DNA of 64,000 nucleotides from Silvimonas soli (GTDB lineage Bacteria > Pseudomonadota > Gammaproteobacteria > Burkholderiales > Chitinibacteraceae), in contig NZ_CP106736.1 in the NCBI RefSeq assembly GCF_030035605.1, forward strand, positions 3,531,001 to 3,595,000. The letters are read 5' to 3'. The first letter of the stretch is position 1. Every line of letters starts with the position of its first letter. This document shows positions 27,673-35,797 of this stretch, piece by piece. A model generated the notes under the pieces. The model saw only the letters and a program-made list of their open reading frames with translations, did not search any database and was not told where the DNA came from. Both the position numbers and the translations under genes were made by a program.

Positions 27673-27846
27673 ATGAAGTTGCTTACCGCAATGTTGATGG
27701 CTTTTGCATTTATTGTTACCACTGGTGTAGCTTCCGCTGAATCCGCCGTTGGCGGCGCAGCTGCCAGCGAAGTCAGCCCAGCTAAAGTCCAACAAAAACG
27801 TACCACCAAGCATCATCACAAGGCATCTGCTGCATCGGCAATGTAA
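27673..27846 (+). CDS. Small secreted basic, His-containing protein
   Basis: A 57-residue precursor, too small to be recognised by homology. Residues 1-22 are a clear signal peptide cleaved after ASA, leaving about 35 residues rich in Ala, Ser and Lys with QQKRTTKHHHK near the end. The composition resembles the E. coli acid-shock protein Asr, whose mature part is also Ala/Lys/His-rich; this is only resemblance. A strong AAAGGAGAGA site precedes the ATG, and a perfect terminator follows 20 bases after the stop, so it is a real, monocistronic gene. Confidence 0.7.
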   Translation: MKLLTAMLMAFAFIVTTGVASAESAVGGAAASEVSPAKVQQKRTTKHHHKASAASAM

Positions 27847-27866
27847 TACCGAGCTGCGTTAATGCT

Positions 27867-27900
27867 AAAAAAGCCAGTCCTGTGGGGACTGGCTTTTTTG
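27867..27900. terminator. Terminator between small secreted gene and luciferase-like gene
   Basis: GCCAGTCC and GGACTGGC form an 8-bp stem, flanked by an A-run on the left and a T-run on the right, so it can serve the small secreted gene from the left and the minus-strand oxidoreductase from the right. Confidence 0.9.
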
Positions 27901-27934
27901 TTTGACCAAATGCGTTTATCACCGCTATTTCAAG

Positions 27935-28954
27935 TTAAAGCGACCGTGGCAATTCGCATACTTGCGAAACAATTTCATACGAGTGCAAGCGCTCGGCGTG
28001 ATCATAAACCGCCGCATTCGCCATGATTTCATCCACGCCGAATTCTTGCAAAAATTCGCGCAGCTTTGCCCGTACTGTGACCGGGCTGCCAATAATGGAT
28101 GCGCCCAATTGCGCTTGCACCGCTGCACGTTCATGCGGTTCCCAATATCCATCCATGCTTTCCACTGGAGGCTCAAGCGGGCCTGGATTGCCACGAATCA
28201 TGCCGACAAAACGCCGTTGTGCTGAAGTCGCCAGAAATTGCGCGTGTTCGTCGGTATCGGCCGCAATGACGTTAATTCCGGCCATGGCATAAGGTTGTTC
28301 CAGCACGCGGGAAGGGCGGAAAGTATGGCGATATAAATCAAACGCCGCTTTCATATTACGCGGCGCGAATTGCCCGGCAAAAGCAAACGGCAAGCCCAGA
28401 TAACCAGCCAATTGCGCGCTGAAACCACTGGAGCCCAATAACCAGATTGGCACGTCCAGCCCTTCGCCGGGCACGGCATGAATACCGTTGCTGCCGCCGT
28501 GCAGGTCGGGCCGGAAATAGGCACGCAATTCTTCGAGCATCTGCGGAAACTGATCGCCATCGGCACCCGAATCACGGCGCAGCGCACGCATGGTGGCCTG
28601 GTCGGTGCCGGGTGCCCGGCCCAAACCCAGATCAATCCGGCCGGGGTAGAGTGATTCCAGCGTGCCGAACTGCTCGGCGATCACCAGCGGCGCATGGTTG
28701 GGCAACATGATGCCGCCAGAGCCAACGCGGATGCGTTTGGTGCCGCCAGCAACGTGGCCAATCACCACTGAGGTGGCCGCGCTGGCGATGCCGCGCATAC
28801 CATGATGTTCTGCTAGCCAGTAACGATTGAAGCCCCAGTGATCGGCATGTTGGGCCAGATCCAGGGTGTTGGCCAGGGCTTGGGTGGGCGTAGAGCCCGC
28901 GACGATCGGGGAGAGATCGAGTACCGAGATCGGCGTGTTTTCCAGTGTTTTCAT
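27935..28954 (-). CDS. LLM-class flavin-dependent oxidoreductase
   Basis: A bacterial-luciferase-like monooxygenase of 339 residues. It has the barrel's N-terminal SVLDLSPI strand, the segment GFNRYWLAEHHGM and a flavin-binding PLVIAEQFGTLESLYPGRIDLGLGRAPG stretch, all typical of the MsnO8 group. These proteins use reduced FMN with oxygen on varied substrates; the substrate here cannot be read from sequence. The ATG at 28954 is backed by a GGAAAG site, and a bidirectional terminator follows the stop. Confidence 0.86.
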   Translation of the reverse strand: MKTLENTPISVLDLSPIVAGSTPTQALANTLDLAQHADHWGFNRYWLAEHHGMRGIASAATSVVIGHVAGGTKRIRVGSGGIMLPNHAPLVIAEQFGTLESLYPGRIDLGLGRAPGTDQATMRALRRDSGADGDQFPQMLEELRAYFRPDLHGGSNGIHAVPGEGLDVPIWLLGSSGFSAQLAGYLGLPFAFAGQFAPRNMKAAFDLYRHTFRPSRVLEQPYAMAGINVIAADTDEHAQFLATSAQRRFVGMIRGNPGPLEPPVESMDGYWEPHERAAVQAQLGASIIGSPVTVRAKLREFLQEFGVDEIMANAAVYDHAERLHSYEIVSQVCELPRSL

Positions 28955-29054
28955 GTTCTTTCCGGCGGGGCAGACGAACATCTAATCTGGGGACGCGACC
29001 AGTTAATTCCAAGACGATTGGTCTAGTGTTTTTGCATTCACTCCAAAACGCGAC

Positions 29055-29663
29055 TCACACCCACACCAGCGACACAGCCAAACCCAGCATCATGCAGCCG
29101 ATCAAGCCATCCAGGATGCGCCAGGCGCGCGGCGAAGCAAAGACCGGTGACAACAAGCGCGCGCCATAGCCCAATCCCAGAAACCACAGTAGGGAAGCGG
29201 TCATGGCACCTAACGCAAACCACGGTTGCGCCAGGGGTGTTTGCTGGCTGGCAATCGAGCCCAGTAACACCACTGTATCCAGATAAACATGCGGATTAAG
29301 CCAGGTCAGCGCCATGACGGTGAGCGCGGCTTGCTGCCAGGAAATGGTGGGAACGCCTTTTTCGGCGTGTAACGCGCCGGTTGAAAACGCCGCCCGCCAT
29401 GCCCGAAGACCGTACCAGGTCAGGAATGCGGCACCCGTCCAGCGGGCCACTGTCATCAGTGCCGGGCTTTGTTCAATCAACGCGCCCATGCCAGCCACAC
29501 CGGCGGCAATCAGCAGCGCGTCGCCCACGATGCAAACCAGCACGGTGATGCCGATATGCTGGCGCGACAAACCCATGCGAAGTACGTGAGCGTTCTGCCC
29601 ACCAATAGCCATGATCAGACTGGCGCCCAGGCCTATGCCTTTTAACCATGCCGAGAAAAACAT
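29055..29663 (-). CDS. argO: ArgO-type LysE family amino-acid exporter
   Basis: A six-helix inner-membrane exporter of basic amino acids, 202 residues. It begins with the LysE/ArgO pattern GIGLGASLIMAIGGQNAHVLR and ends with an ILDGLIGCMMLGLAVSL helix. The gene is divergent from a LysR-type regulator of the ArgP class at 29785, the same arrangement as the argO-argP pair in many proteobacteria, which strongly supports arginine export under ArgP control. The AT-rich 120-base gap between them should hold the shared operator. Confidence 0.88.
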   Translation of the reverse strand: MFFSAWLKGIGLGASLIMAIGGQNAHVLRMGLSRQHIGITVLVCIVGDALLIAAGVAGMGALIEQSPALMTVARWTGAAFLTWYGLRAWRAAFSTGALHAEKGVPTISWQQAALTVMALTWLNPHVYLDTVVLLGSIASQQTPLAQPWFALGAMTASLLWFLGLGYGARLLSPVFASPRAWRILDGLIGCMMLGLAVSLVWV

Positions 29664-29784
29664 TGGTATTGCCCCTGATCACGTCGTTGAATGAGAGCGA
29701 TTGTCGGCGGTCTGGCGGGTTTTATGAAGCTGTATTAATATTTTTCAGATAACATTATTTTCTCTAATAATGGCTGGAAAAGTG
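29664..29784. promoter_or_regulatory. Shared argO-argP control region
   Basis: A short AT-rich stretch (notably 29735-29770, containing TTAATATTTTTCAGATAACATT) between two divergent starts. By analogy with E. coli, ArgP binds here and activates argO when arginine is present. No clear dyad longer than a few bases stands out. Confidence 0.45.
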
Positions 29785-30708
29785 ATGAACCTGGATCACC
29801 GCCAAACCGATGCCTTGCTGGCCGTTATTGAGACCGGCAGTTTTGATCTGGCCGCAAGCCGGCTGCACATTACCCAGTCGGCGGTATCGCAGCGCATTCG
29901 TGCGCTGGAAACCAGCCTGGGCAGCCCGCTGGTAGTGCGCAGCCGTCCCTGCCGCGCCACGCCGCAAGGGCAGCGGCTGCTCCAATACCTGCGCCGCACT
30001 GCCATGCTGGATCAGGAATTTGCGGCCGAATTGGCGGACAACCAGTCCGCGCCGTTTGTGGTCAAACTGGCCATCAACGCCGATACGCTCGGCACCTGGT
30101 TTGTGCCCGCCGTGGCACCGCTGTTATTGGCCGAGAACGTGTTGCTGGATGTGACGATGGAAGACCAGGATCACACCTTCGCGCTACTGGAATCTGGCCT
30201 GGCAACGGGTTGCGTGACCACCGAAGCCCAGCCATTGCGCGGCTGCCAGGCGCTGTTTCTGGGCAATATGCGTTACCGCATGATTGCGTCGCCGGGCTTT
30301 TATCAGCGGTGGTTTGCGCAAGGCTTCACTCGCGCAGCAGCTCGCCACGCACCGGTGATGGTATTTAACCGCAAAGACGCGTTGCAGGCGGTGTTTCTGG
30401 AAAAGCGCTTCGGGCTGACCCGGGACGTTTATCCAAGTCATTACATCCCGGCGCATGACTCATACTTTGCCGCGATACGCCTTGGCTTGGGCTACGGCAT
30501 GGTGCCAGAGCAGCAATTTGGCCAGTTGCTGGAGCAGGGCGAGTTGATTGATCTGGCCCCGGATAGCCCGGTGGACGTGCCTTTGTACTGGCATGCCTGG
30601 AAAGTGCAGTCGCCGCGGCTGGAGTCGCTGACGCGGCAGATTGTGGCAGCGGCGCGCGCGGTATTGGTCGATGGGGATGATCCGGGGGGCGGTGGAAGCG
30701 AACCGTGA
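29785..30708 (+). CDS. argP: LysR-type regulator ArgP
   Basis: A 307-residue transcription factor with an N-terminal winged helix (LDHRQTDALLAVIETGSFDLAASRLHITQSAVSQRIRALE in the open frame, of which ITQSAVSQRI is the recognition helix) and a C-terminal effector-binding domain. This N-terminus is characteristic of ArgP/IciA rather than generic LysR proteins. The ATG at 29785 follows GGAAAAG. It lies opposite argO and would activate it in response to arginine or lysine. A strong terminator follows. Confidence 0.88.
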   Translation: MNLDHRQTDALLAVIETGSFDLAASRLHITQSAVSQRIRALETSLGSPLVVRSRPCRATPQGQRLLQYLRRTAMLDQEFAAELADNQSAPFVVKLAINADTLGTWFVPAVAPLLLAENVLLDVTMEDQDHTFALLESGLATGCVTTEAQPLRGCQALFLGNMRYRMIASPGFYQRWFAQGFTRAAARHAPVMVFNRKDALQAVFLEKRFGLTRDVYPSHYIPAHDSYFAAIRLGLGYGMVPEQQFGQLLEQGELIDLAPDSPVDVPLYWHAWKVQSPRLESLTRQIVAAARAVLVDGDDPGGGGSEP

Positions 30709-30716
30709 CAGCCAAT

Positions 30717-30748
30717 AAAAAACGCCGCATTCAGCGGCTTTTTTTTTC
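30717..30748 (+). terminator. Terminator of argP
   Basis: GCCGC-ATTCA-GCGGC is a 5-bp stem followed by nine T residues, 15 bases after the argP stop. Confidence 0.85.
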
Positions 30749-30755
30749 GTAAGAA

Positions 30756-30863
30756 CCGTAGCCCGGATGAAGGCCACAGGCCGGGAATCCGGGTTGGCAA
30801 TGCGAGTTGGTTCTGTTACGCGTCGCATTCCCGGATTCCCGCTTCGCTTCATCCGGGCTACGG
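30756..30863. repeat. REP/BIME-like palindromic element
   Basis: The first 17 bases (CCGTAGCCCGGATGAAG) recur as an exact inverse at 30847-30863, with a further inner pair of CCGGGAATCC-type arms, giving a long imperfect cruciform of about 108 bases. Related sequence occurs at 62735-62853 and 63558-63639. It resembles the REP-like intergenic repeats found in many proteobacteria, which may protect mRNA or carry transposable DNA. Confidence 0.75.
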
Positions 30864-30877
30864 AAATAATGATGAGT

Positions 30878-30914
30878 AATGATAAACGCCGCTCTCAAAG
30901 CGGCGTTTATCATT
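30878..30914. terminator. 16-bp bidirectional hairpin upstream of the metG stop
   Basis: AATGATAAACGCCGCT and AGCGGCGTTTATCATT pair perfectly over 16 bp around a five-base loop. It lies 20 bases beyond the minus-strand metG stop, so it probably terminates that gene; the arms contain few T residues after the stem on that side. Confidence 0.65.
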
Positions 30915-30934
30915 TCAAGCATCAAATCACTTGA

Positions 30935-32989
30935 TCACTTCACCCGCATGCCTGGCTTGGCGCCAAGATCCGGCGTCAGGATGTACAAACCACCATCACC
31001 ACCCGCAGCCAGAACCATACCTTCGGACAAACCAAACTTCATCTTGCGTGGCGCCAGGTTGGCGACCATCACGGTGTGACGACCAATCAGGTCTTCCGGT
31101 TTGTAGGCGGACTTGATCCCGGCGAATACGTTGCGGGTTTGTTCCTGGCCGATATCCAGCGTCAGTTGCAGCAGCTTTTCGGCACCTTCCACGTGTTGGG
31201 CATTCACGATTTTGGCGATGCGCAGGTCGATCTTGCTGAAGTCATCAATGTTGATAATCGGCTCGATTTCGGGGATTTCGTAATCCGGCTTGGCGGCTTC
31301 AGCGACATTGGCGGTCGGGGCCAGGCTTTGTTTGTTTTCTTCGATCATGGCTTCAATGTTCTTGGGGTCTACACGTTGCATCAGGTGTTGATACACATTG
31401 ATGGTATGGCCGGTGAGCAGGGTGTCGGCATCTTGCCAGGTCAGCGGGGCGATATTGAGGAACGCTTCCACATCGGCTGCCAGCTTTGGCAGTACCGGCT
31501 TGAGGTACACGCTCAGAATGCGGAAGGCATTGATCAGCACCGAGCACACGCGTTGCAGTTCGGCATCCTGGCCTTCTTGCTTGGCGATTTCCCATGGCTT
31601 GTGCGCGTCGACCCACTGATTCACTTCATCGGTCAGCGCCATGATTTCGCGGATGGCACGGCTGTATTCGCGCGCTTCCCATAAACCAGCAATTCCGGCC
31701 GAAGCATTTTGCAGTTTGGCCAACGGGCCGCTGTCACCCAAGTCAACTGCCAGCTTGCCGTCAAAACGCTTGGTGATGAAACCGGCGGCGCGGCTGGCAA
31801 TGTTGATGTACTTGCCGATCAGGTCGCTGTTTACGCGGGCGACAAAGTCTTCCAGGTTTAGATCGATATCTTCAATGGCGCTGTTGAGCTTGGCGGCAAA
31901 GTAATAACGCAGCCATTCCGGGCTCAGGTGGCGCAGATACGATTCGGCGGTAATGAACGTGCCGCGGCTCTTGGACATTTTCTGGCCATCGACGGTCAAG
32001 AAACCATGCGCATTGATACCGGTCGGCGTGCGATAACCGGCGTATTCCAGCATGGCGGGCCAGAACAGGGCGTGGAAATACAGAATGTCTTTGCCGATGT
32101 GGTGATACAACTCGGCGTCAGAGTCTTTGTTCCAGTAGCTGTCGAAATCCAGGCCGAGGCGGTTACACAATTGCTTGTGGCTGGCCATGTAGCCGACTGG
32201 CGCATCCAGCCAAACGTAGAAATACTTGCCCGGCGCATCGGGAATCTCGAAGCCGAAATAAGGCGCATCGCGACTGATGTCCCAATCGTTCAGGCCCGCA
32301 TCAAACCACTCTTGCAGTTTGTTGGCCGCGCCTTCTTGCAGGCGTGCGCGTTCCTGACCGTTGACCGCTACGTTGCCAGACGTCCAGTTGCGCAAGAAGG
32401 TTTCGCAATCACCCAGCTTGAAGAAGTAATGCTCGGAATCACGCAGTTCTGGTGTTGCGCCGGAAATCGCCGAGTACGGGTTGATCAGGTCTGTTGGCGA
32501 ATACGTGGTGCCGCAGACTTCACAGTTATCGCCGTACTGGTCTTTGGCGTGGCACTTGGGGCACTCGCCTTTGACAAAGCGGTCCGGCAGAAACATGTTT
32601 TTCTGCGGATCGTACAACTGGCTGATGGTGCGCTGGGCGATCTTGTCGTTGGCGCGCAGTGATTTGTAGATACGGTAGGAGAACTCGCGGTTTTCGTCCG
32701 AGTGCGTGCTGCCGTAATTGTCGTAGTTCACCAGAAAGCCGTGAAAGTCTTTCTCGTGCGCTTCTTTGGCAGAGGCGATCAGTTGTTCGGGCGTAATGCC
32801 TTCGGCCTGCGCGCGCAGCATGATCGGCGTGCCGTGGGTGTCATCTGCACAGACAGCATGGCATTCATGGCCCCGCATCTTCTGAAACCGCGCCCAGATA
32901 TCGGTCTGGATATGTTCCAGCATATGGCCAAGGTGCAGGGGACCATTGGCATAGGGCAGGGCGGAGGTAATCAGTATCTTGCGCTTCAT
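30935..32989 (-). CDS. metG: Methionyl-tRNA synthetase
   Basis: Attaches methionine to tRNA-Met for protein synthesis. The 684-residue protein has the HIGH-class motif HLGH at 19-22, the KMSKS loop at 337-341, a zinc domain with CPKC and CEVC pairs, and a C-terminal Trbp111-like tRNA-binding domain (about 575-684, with NVFAGIKSAY), the form found in MetG1-type enzymes with the appended domain. The ATG at 32989 gives an N-terminus MKRKILITSALPYANG. It is a single gene; a 16-bp hairpin follows the stop. Confidence 0.95.
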   Translation of the reverse strand: MKRKILITSALPYANGPLHLGHMLEHIQTDIWARFQKMRGHECHAVCADDTHGTPIMLRAQAEGITPEQLIASAKEAHEKDFHGFLVNYDNYGSTHSDENREFSYRIYKSLRANDKIAQRTISQLYDPQKNMFLPDRFVKGECPKCHAKDQYGDNCEVCGTTYSPTDLINPYSAISGATPELRDSEHYFFKLGDCETFLRNWTSGNVAVNGQERARLQEGAANKLQEWFDAGLNDWDISRDAPYFGFEIPDAPGKYFYVWLDAPVGYMASHKQLCNRLGLDFDSYWNKDSDAELYHHIGKDILYFHALFWPAMLEYAGYRTPTGINAHGFLTVDGQKMSKSRGTFITAESYLRHLSPEWLRYYFAAKLNSAIEDIDLNLEDFVARVNSDLIGKYINIASRAAGFITKRFDGKLAVDLGDSGPLAKLQNASAGIAGLWEAREYSRAIREIMALTDEVNQWVDAHKPWEIAKQEGQDAELQRVCSVLINAFRILSVYLKPVLPKLAADVEAFLNIAPLTWQDADTLLTGHTINVYQHLMQRVDPKNIEAMIEENKQSLAPTANVAEAAKPDYEIPEIEPIINIDDFSKIDLRIAKIVNAQHVEGAEKLLQLTLDIGQEQTRNVFAGIKSAYKPEDLIGRHTVMVANLAPRKMKFGLSEGMVLAAGGDGGLYILTPDLGAKPGMRVK

Positions 32990-33067
32990 GGGATCAGGCT
33001 GTCCGTCTTGAACAATCGAATGGGCGATTATAACGCAAGCGGGCGTCATGCCAGACGAGTTGGTGAA

Positions 33068-34180
33068 TCAGGGTGCCACGCTGCCGCGCTGGTCTGTCAC
33101 CGTGACCGGGTTGAGTGCACGATTGCGCTGCACGCGTTTGACCGGAAGCCAGAGCACGGCCAGCCAGCGCACGCGCACCACGATCTGATAAAACAACGTG
33201 GGCAAGATGATGGCCGACAGGTACGCCAGCATGCCAGCCGCGACCATCGACAATCCGTGCTCCTCAAAAAAGCGGAAACTGCGCCGCTGCAGGTAATCAT
33301 GAAACAGCAAGATAAACAGGCTGGCTGATGCCGCTTGCAGCAATAGCCAACGCAGGCCGGGCAAATAGCGGGAAGTCCAGACCGAGACCGATAGCACCAG
33401 ATACACGCCGCACAGGGTCTGCCCGACATTGAACAGAAAGTCTTCAAACAGGCGCTTGCTCAGATTGAGTTCACCATCGCCCAGATAATGCATCAGCCCG
33501 AATACGGCCAAAGCGGCAAGGGCGTAAAGCACCCGAGGTTCAAAGGTACTGATCTGCTCTTTCAGCGCGTGCCCCATCAGAAAGATCGGCACGGTAATCA
33601 ACAGCAGATCGGCGCTGAACGGCAGGCCCAGGTCGCCCAGAATTTGCCCGGCATTGCCGTAGGCCAGATATGGAATGGGCACCGGCACCGAGCGCATGGT
33701 CTGGAACATGAAATAGGTGCTGGTAATGCAGCACAGGCCAATCAGTAGTGACATCCGCCTTGAGATTTGCCAGCGCTTAGCTACTTCCAGGTAAATACGG
33801 CCCGCCATGAAAACCAGAAACAGATGCGGCAAAAACCAGAGCGGCGTCCAGCGCAAGGTGCCGCCGGTGGCATACAACGACCCAGCAACAAATTGGGCAA
33901 ATGGCGCGTGCGATAACAAAGGCTGCAATGGCGCCACCAGCAACAGCGTGACAAAAACAGGTTTGAGCACGCCGTCGAGCTTTTGCAGGGCCAGCGATGA
34001 AATGGAAGTGCTGGCTTTGAAAAACACGCCTGACATCAGAAAAAACATGGGCATGTTGATGGAGTGCAGGATGTGGTGCCCGACAGGGTTAATCAGATCA
34101 AAAATCCGGTTGTGCCCAAGTACGATCAGCAGAATGCCAATGCCTCTGGCCAGGTCCAGATGGCGGATGCGGTTATGCAT
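33068..34180 (-). CDS. Acyltransferase family 3 membrane protein
   Basis: A 370-residue membrane protein with about ten helices whose N-terminus (RIRHLDLARGIGILLIVLGHN) has the hallmark of the acyltransferase-3 family, which O-acetylates or acylates sugars and lipids at the inner membrane. A conserved RxxxLDxARGxxxxxVxxGH pattern includes the essential His. The carrier and acceptor cannot be deduced; no polysaccharide genes are nearby. It is close behind metG on the same strand but separated by 78 bases. Confidence 0.82.
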   Translation of the reverse strand: MHNRIRHLDLARGIGILLIVLGHNRIFDLINPVGHHILHSINMPMFFLMSGVFFKASTSISSLALQKLDGVLKPVFVTLLLVAPLQPLLSHAPFAQFVAGSLYATGGTLRWTPLWFLPHLFLVFMAGRIYLEVAKRWQISRRMSLLIGLCCITSTYFMFQTMRSVPVPIPYLAYGNAGQILGDLGLPFSADLLLITVPIFLMGHALKEQISTFEPRVLYALAALAVFGLMHYLGDGELNLSKRLFEDFLFNVGQTLCGVYLVLSVSVWTSRYLPGLRWLLLQAASASLFILLFHDYLQRRSFRFFEEHGLSMVAAGMLAYLSAIILPTLFYQIVVRVRWLAVLWLPVKRVQRNRALNPVTVTDQRGSVAP

Positions 34181-34404
34181 TATTTGTCACCAAGTGCGGT
34201 TTTTATGCGCCCATTTAAGCATCTTGATATCGATAAAACGAGAAATTAATTACAAATAATGAAATTTATGCATAAGTAAATAACGATATTCGGGTGTCGC
34301 TAAAGCCTGTGTGGCTGGTGTTTTCTGCCCTGAAATTGCAGCCAACTGAGCGCTTGCTACGGCGACGCGGTAAGATTTGCCACGATCAATTCTCAGATAC
34401 ATGC

Positions 34405-35025
34405 ATGGCCTTTCCGCTTTATTTTGAAGTCATGAACCAGATCGGCACTGCGGCTTTTGCCATTGCCGGTTATCTGGTGGGCGCGCGCAAGCGGCTGGAT
34501 TTGCTGGGGGTGGTTATTGTGGCGCTGCTTACCGGCATCGGCGGCGGGGTCATGCGAGACTTGCTGCTCAGCCGTACGCCCCGCGTGTTTCTGGATGCGC
34601 TGCCCATTTACACCATCTTTGCCACCTTGGCGGTGGCATGGGTAATCAAGTTGCATCAGCGCCATAAGGGGTTGTTACGCAAGCTGTTTATCGTGGCGGA
34701 TTCAATCGGGTTGGTGGCTTTTAGTCTGGCGGGCGCCAAAATCGGCATGGATTTTGGCGTGAATCTGTTTGGTGTCTGTTTCCTGGGTTTTGTCACCGCC
34801 GTTGGTGGCGGACTGGTGCGCGACATGATGGTGAACGACGTTCCTTTTATCCTGCATGAAGATTTTTACGGCACCGTGGCGATTCTTTTGTCGGTGGCGC
34901 TTTACCTGCTTAAAGGCTGGGGACTGGAAGGTGCGGCAGTTGAATGGTCGTTGTTTGCCATTGGCCTGACACTGCGACTGGTTGCCCACAAGCAGGATTT
35001 TCGGTTGCCCAGGGTGGACGGATGA
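34405..35025 (+). CDS. TRIC/YadS-family membrane protein
   Basis: A 206-residue seven-helix protein of the UPF0126/TRIC family, with duplicated glycine motifs GIGGGVMRDLLL and AVGGGLVRDMMV, one in each half. Prokaryotic TRIC proteins form trimeric monovalent-cation channels. The start at 34405 (MAFPLYFEV) is chosen over an ATG at 34432; the open frame extends to 34294 without a plausible start. Its stop overlaps the Nudix gene (ATGA), so the two are translationally coupled. Confidence 0.85.
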   Translation: MAFPLYFEVMNQIGTAAFAIAGYLVGARKRLDLLGVVIVALLTGIGGGVMRDLLLSRTPRVFLDALPIYTIFATLAVAWVIKLHQRHKGLLRKLFIVADSIGLVAFSLAGAKIGMDFGVNLFGVCFLGFVTAVGGGLVRDMMVNDVPFILHEDFYGTVAILLSVALYLLKGWGLEGAAVEWSLFAIGLTLRLVAHKQDFRLPRVDG

Positions 35026-35654
35026 ACTCGCTGGCCCCCGCTCATGGCGATGCGCCAGCCTGGGCGGACTGGCTGCGCAGCCAACTGGCGCAGGCAGAGC
35101 GACAGACTCGTGGCGATATGGGACTGGAACAGGCACGTCGTGCCGCCGCAGTGCTGATCCCGATCGTGCCTTACCCGGATGGCAGCCGCATCATTCTGAC
35201 CGAACGCGCCGCGCATTTGCGCCATCACGGTGGCCAGATCAGTTTTCCGGGCGGGAGGGTTGATCCGCAAGATCAGAACCCGGCGGCCACGGCTTTGCGC
35301 GAGGCCAATGAAGAAATCGGGCTATTGCCTGCCAACGTCCAGGTGCTGGGTGAACTAGGCACCTATCACACCATCACCGGCTTCAATGTGACGCCCGTGG
35401 TCGGGCTGGTCACTCCCGGAATGGCCTTGCAGCCCGAGCCCGGCGAAGTGGCCGCCATTCTGGAACTACCCTGGAATGTGCTGTTGAACCCCGCTCATTA
35501 CGAACTGCGCTGGGTGGAACGCCGGGGTTTGCGCGGCAAGAGCCTGTTTGTGGAGTGCGGCGGCATCACCGTGTGGGGTGCTACGGCAGGCATGCTGCTG
35601 ATGTTGGCGCGGGCACTGGGAATGCCGGGCCAACCCCTGGACACGACGGCCTAG
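35022..35654 (+). CDS. CoA-type Nudix hydrolase (NudL/YeaB family)
   Basis: Probable coenzyme A diphosphatase, 210 residues. It has the NuCoA motif ILTERAAHLRHHGGQISFPGG, which precedes the Nudix box GGRVDPQDQNPAATALREANEEIGL; the REANEEIG core carries the metal-binding Glu residues. The pairing of these two motifs is the standard signature of this class, which hydrolyses CoA derivatives to 3',5'-ADP and 4'-phosphopantetheine. The start overlaps the TRIC stop by four bases, an unusual pairing worth noting. Confidence 0.87.
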   Translation: MNSLAPAHGDAPAWADWLRSQLAQAERQTRGDMGLEQARRAAAVLIPIVPYPDGSRIILTERAAHLRHHGGQISFPGGRVDPQDQNPAATALREANEEIGLLPANVQVLGELGTYHTITGFNVTPVVGLVTPGMALQPEPGEVAAILELPWNVLLNPAHYELRWVERRGLRGKSLFVECGGITVWGATAGMLLMLARALGMPGQPLDTTA

Positions 35655-35797
35655 AAACGGCCCGGAATCCCGATTCCGTACAATGAGTTGCAAAACACAC
35701 GCTCTTTTCTTTCGTCCGCACATCCTGCAGCGCAGCGAACTGTAATGGGTTCGTGCTACAATCCTCGGCTTTTCAAACTGTTAGCATCCCATCCATC

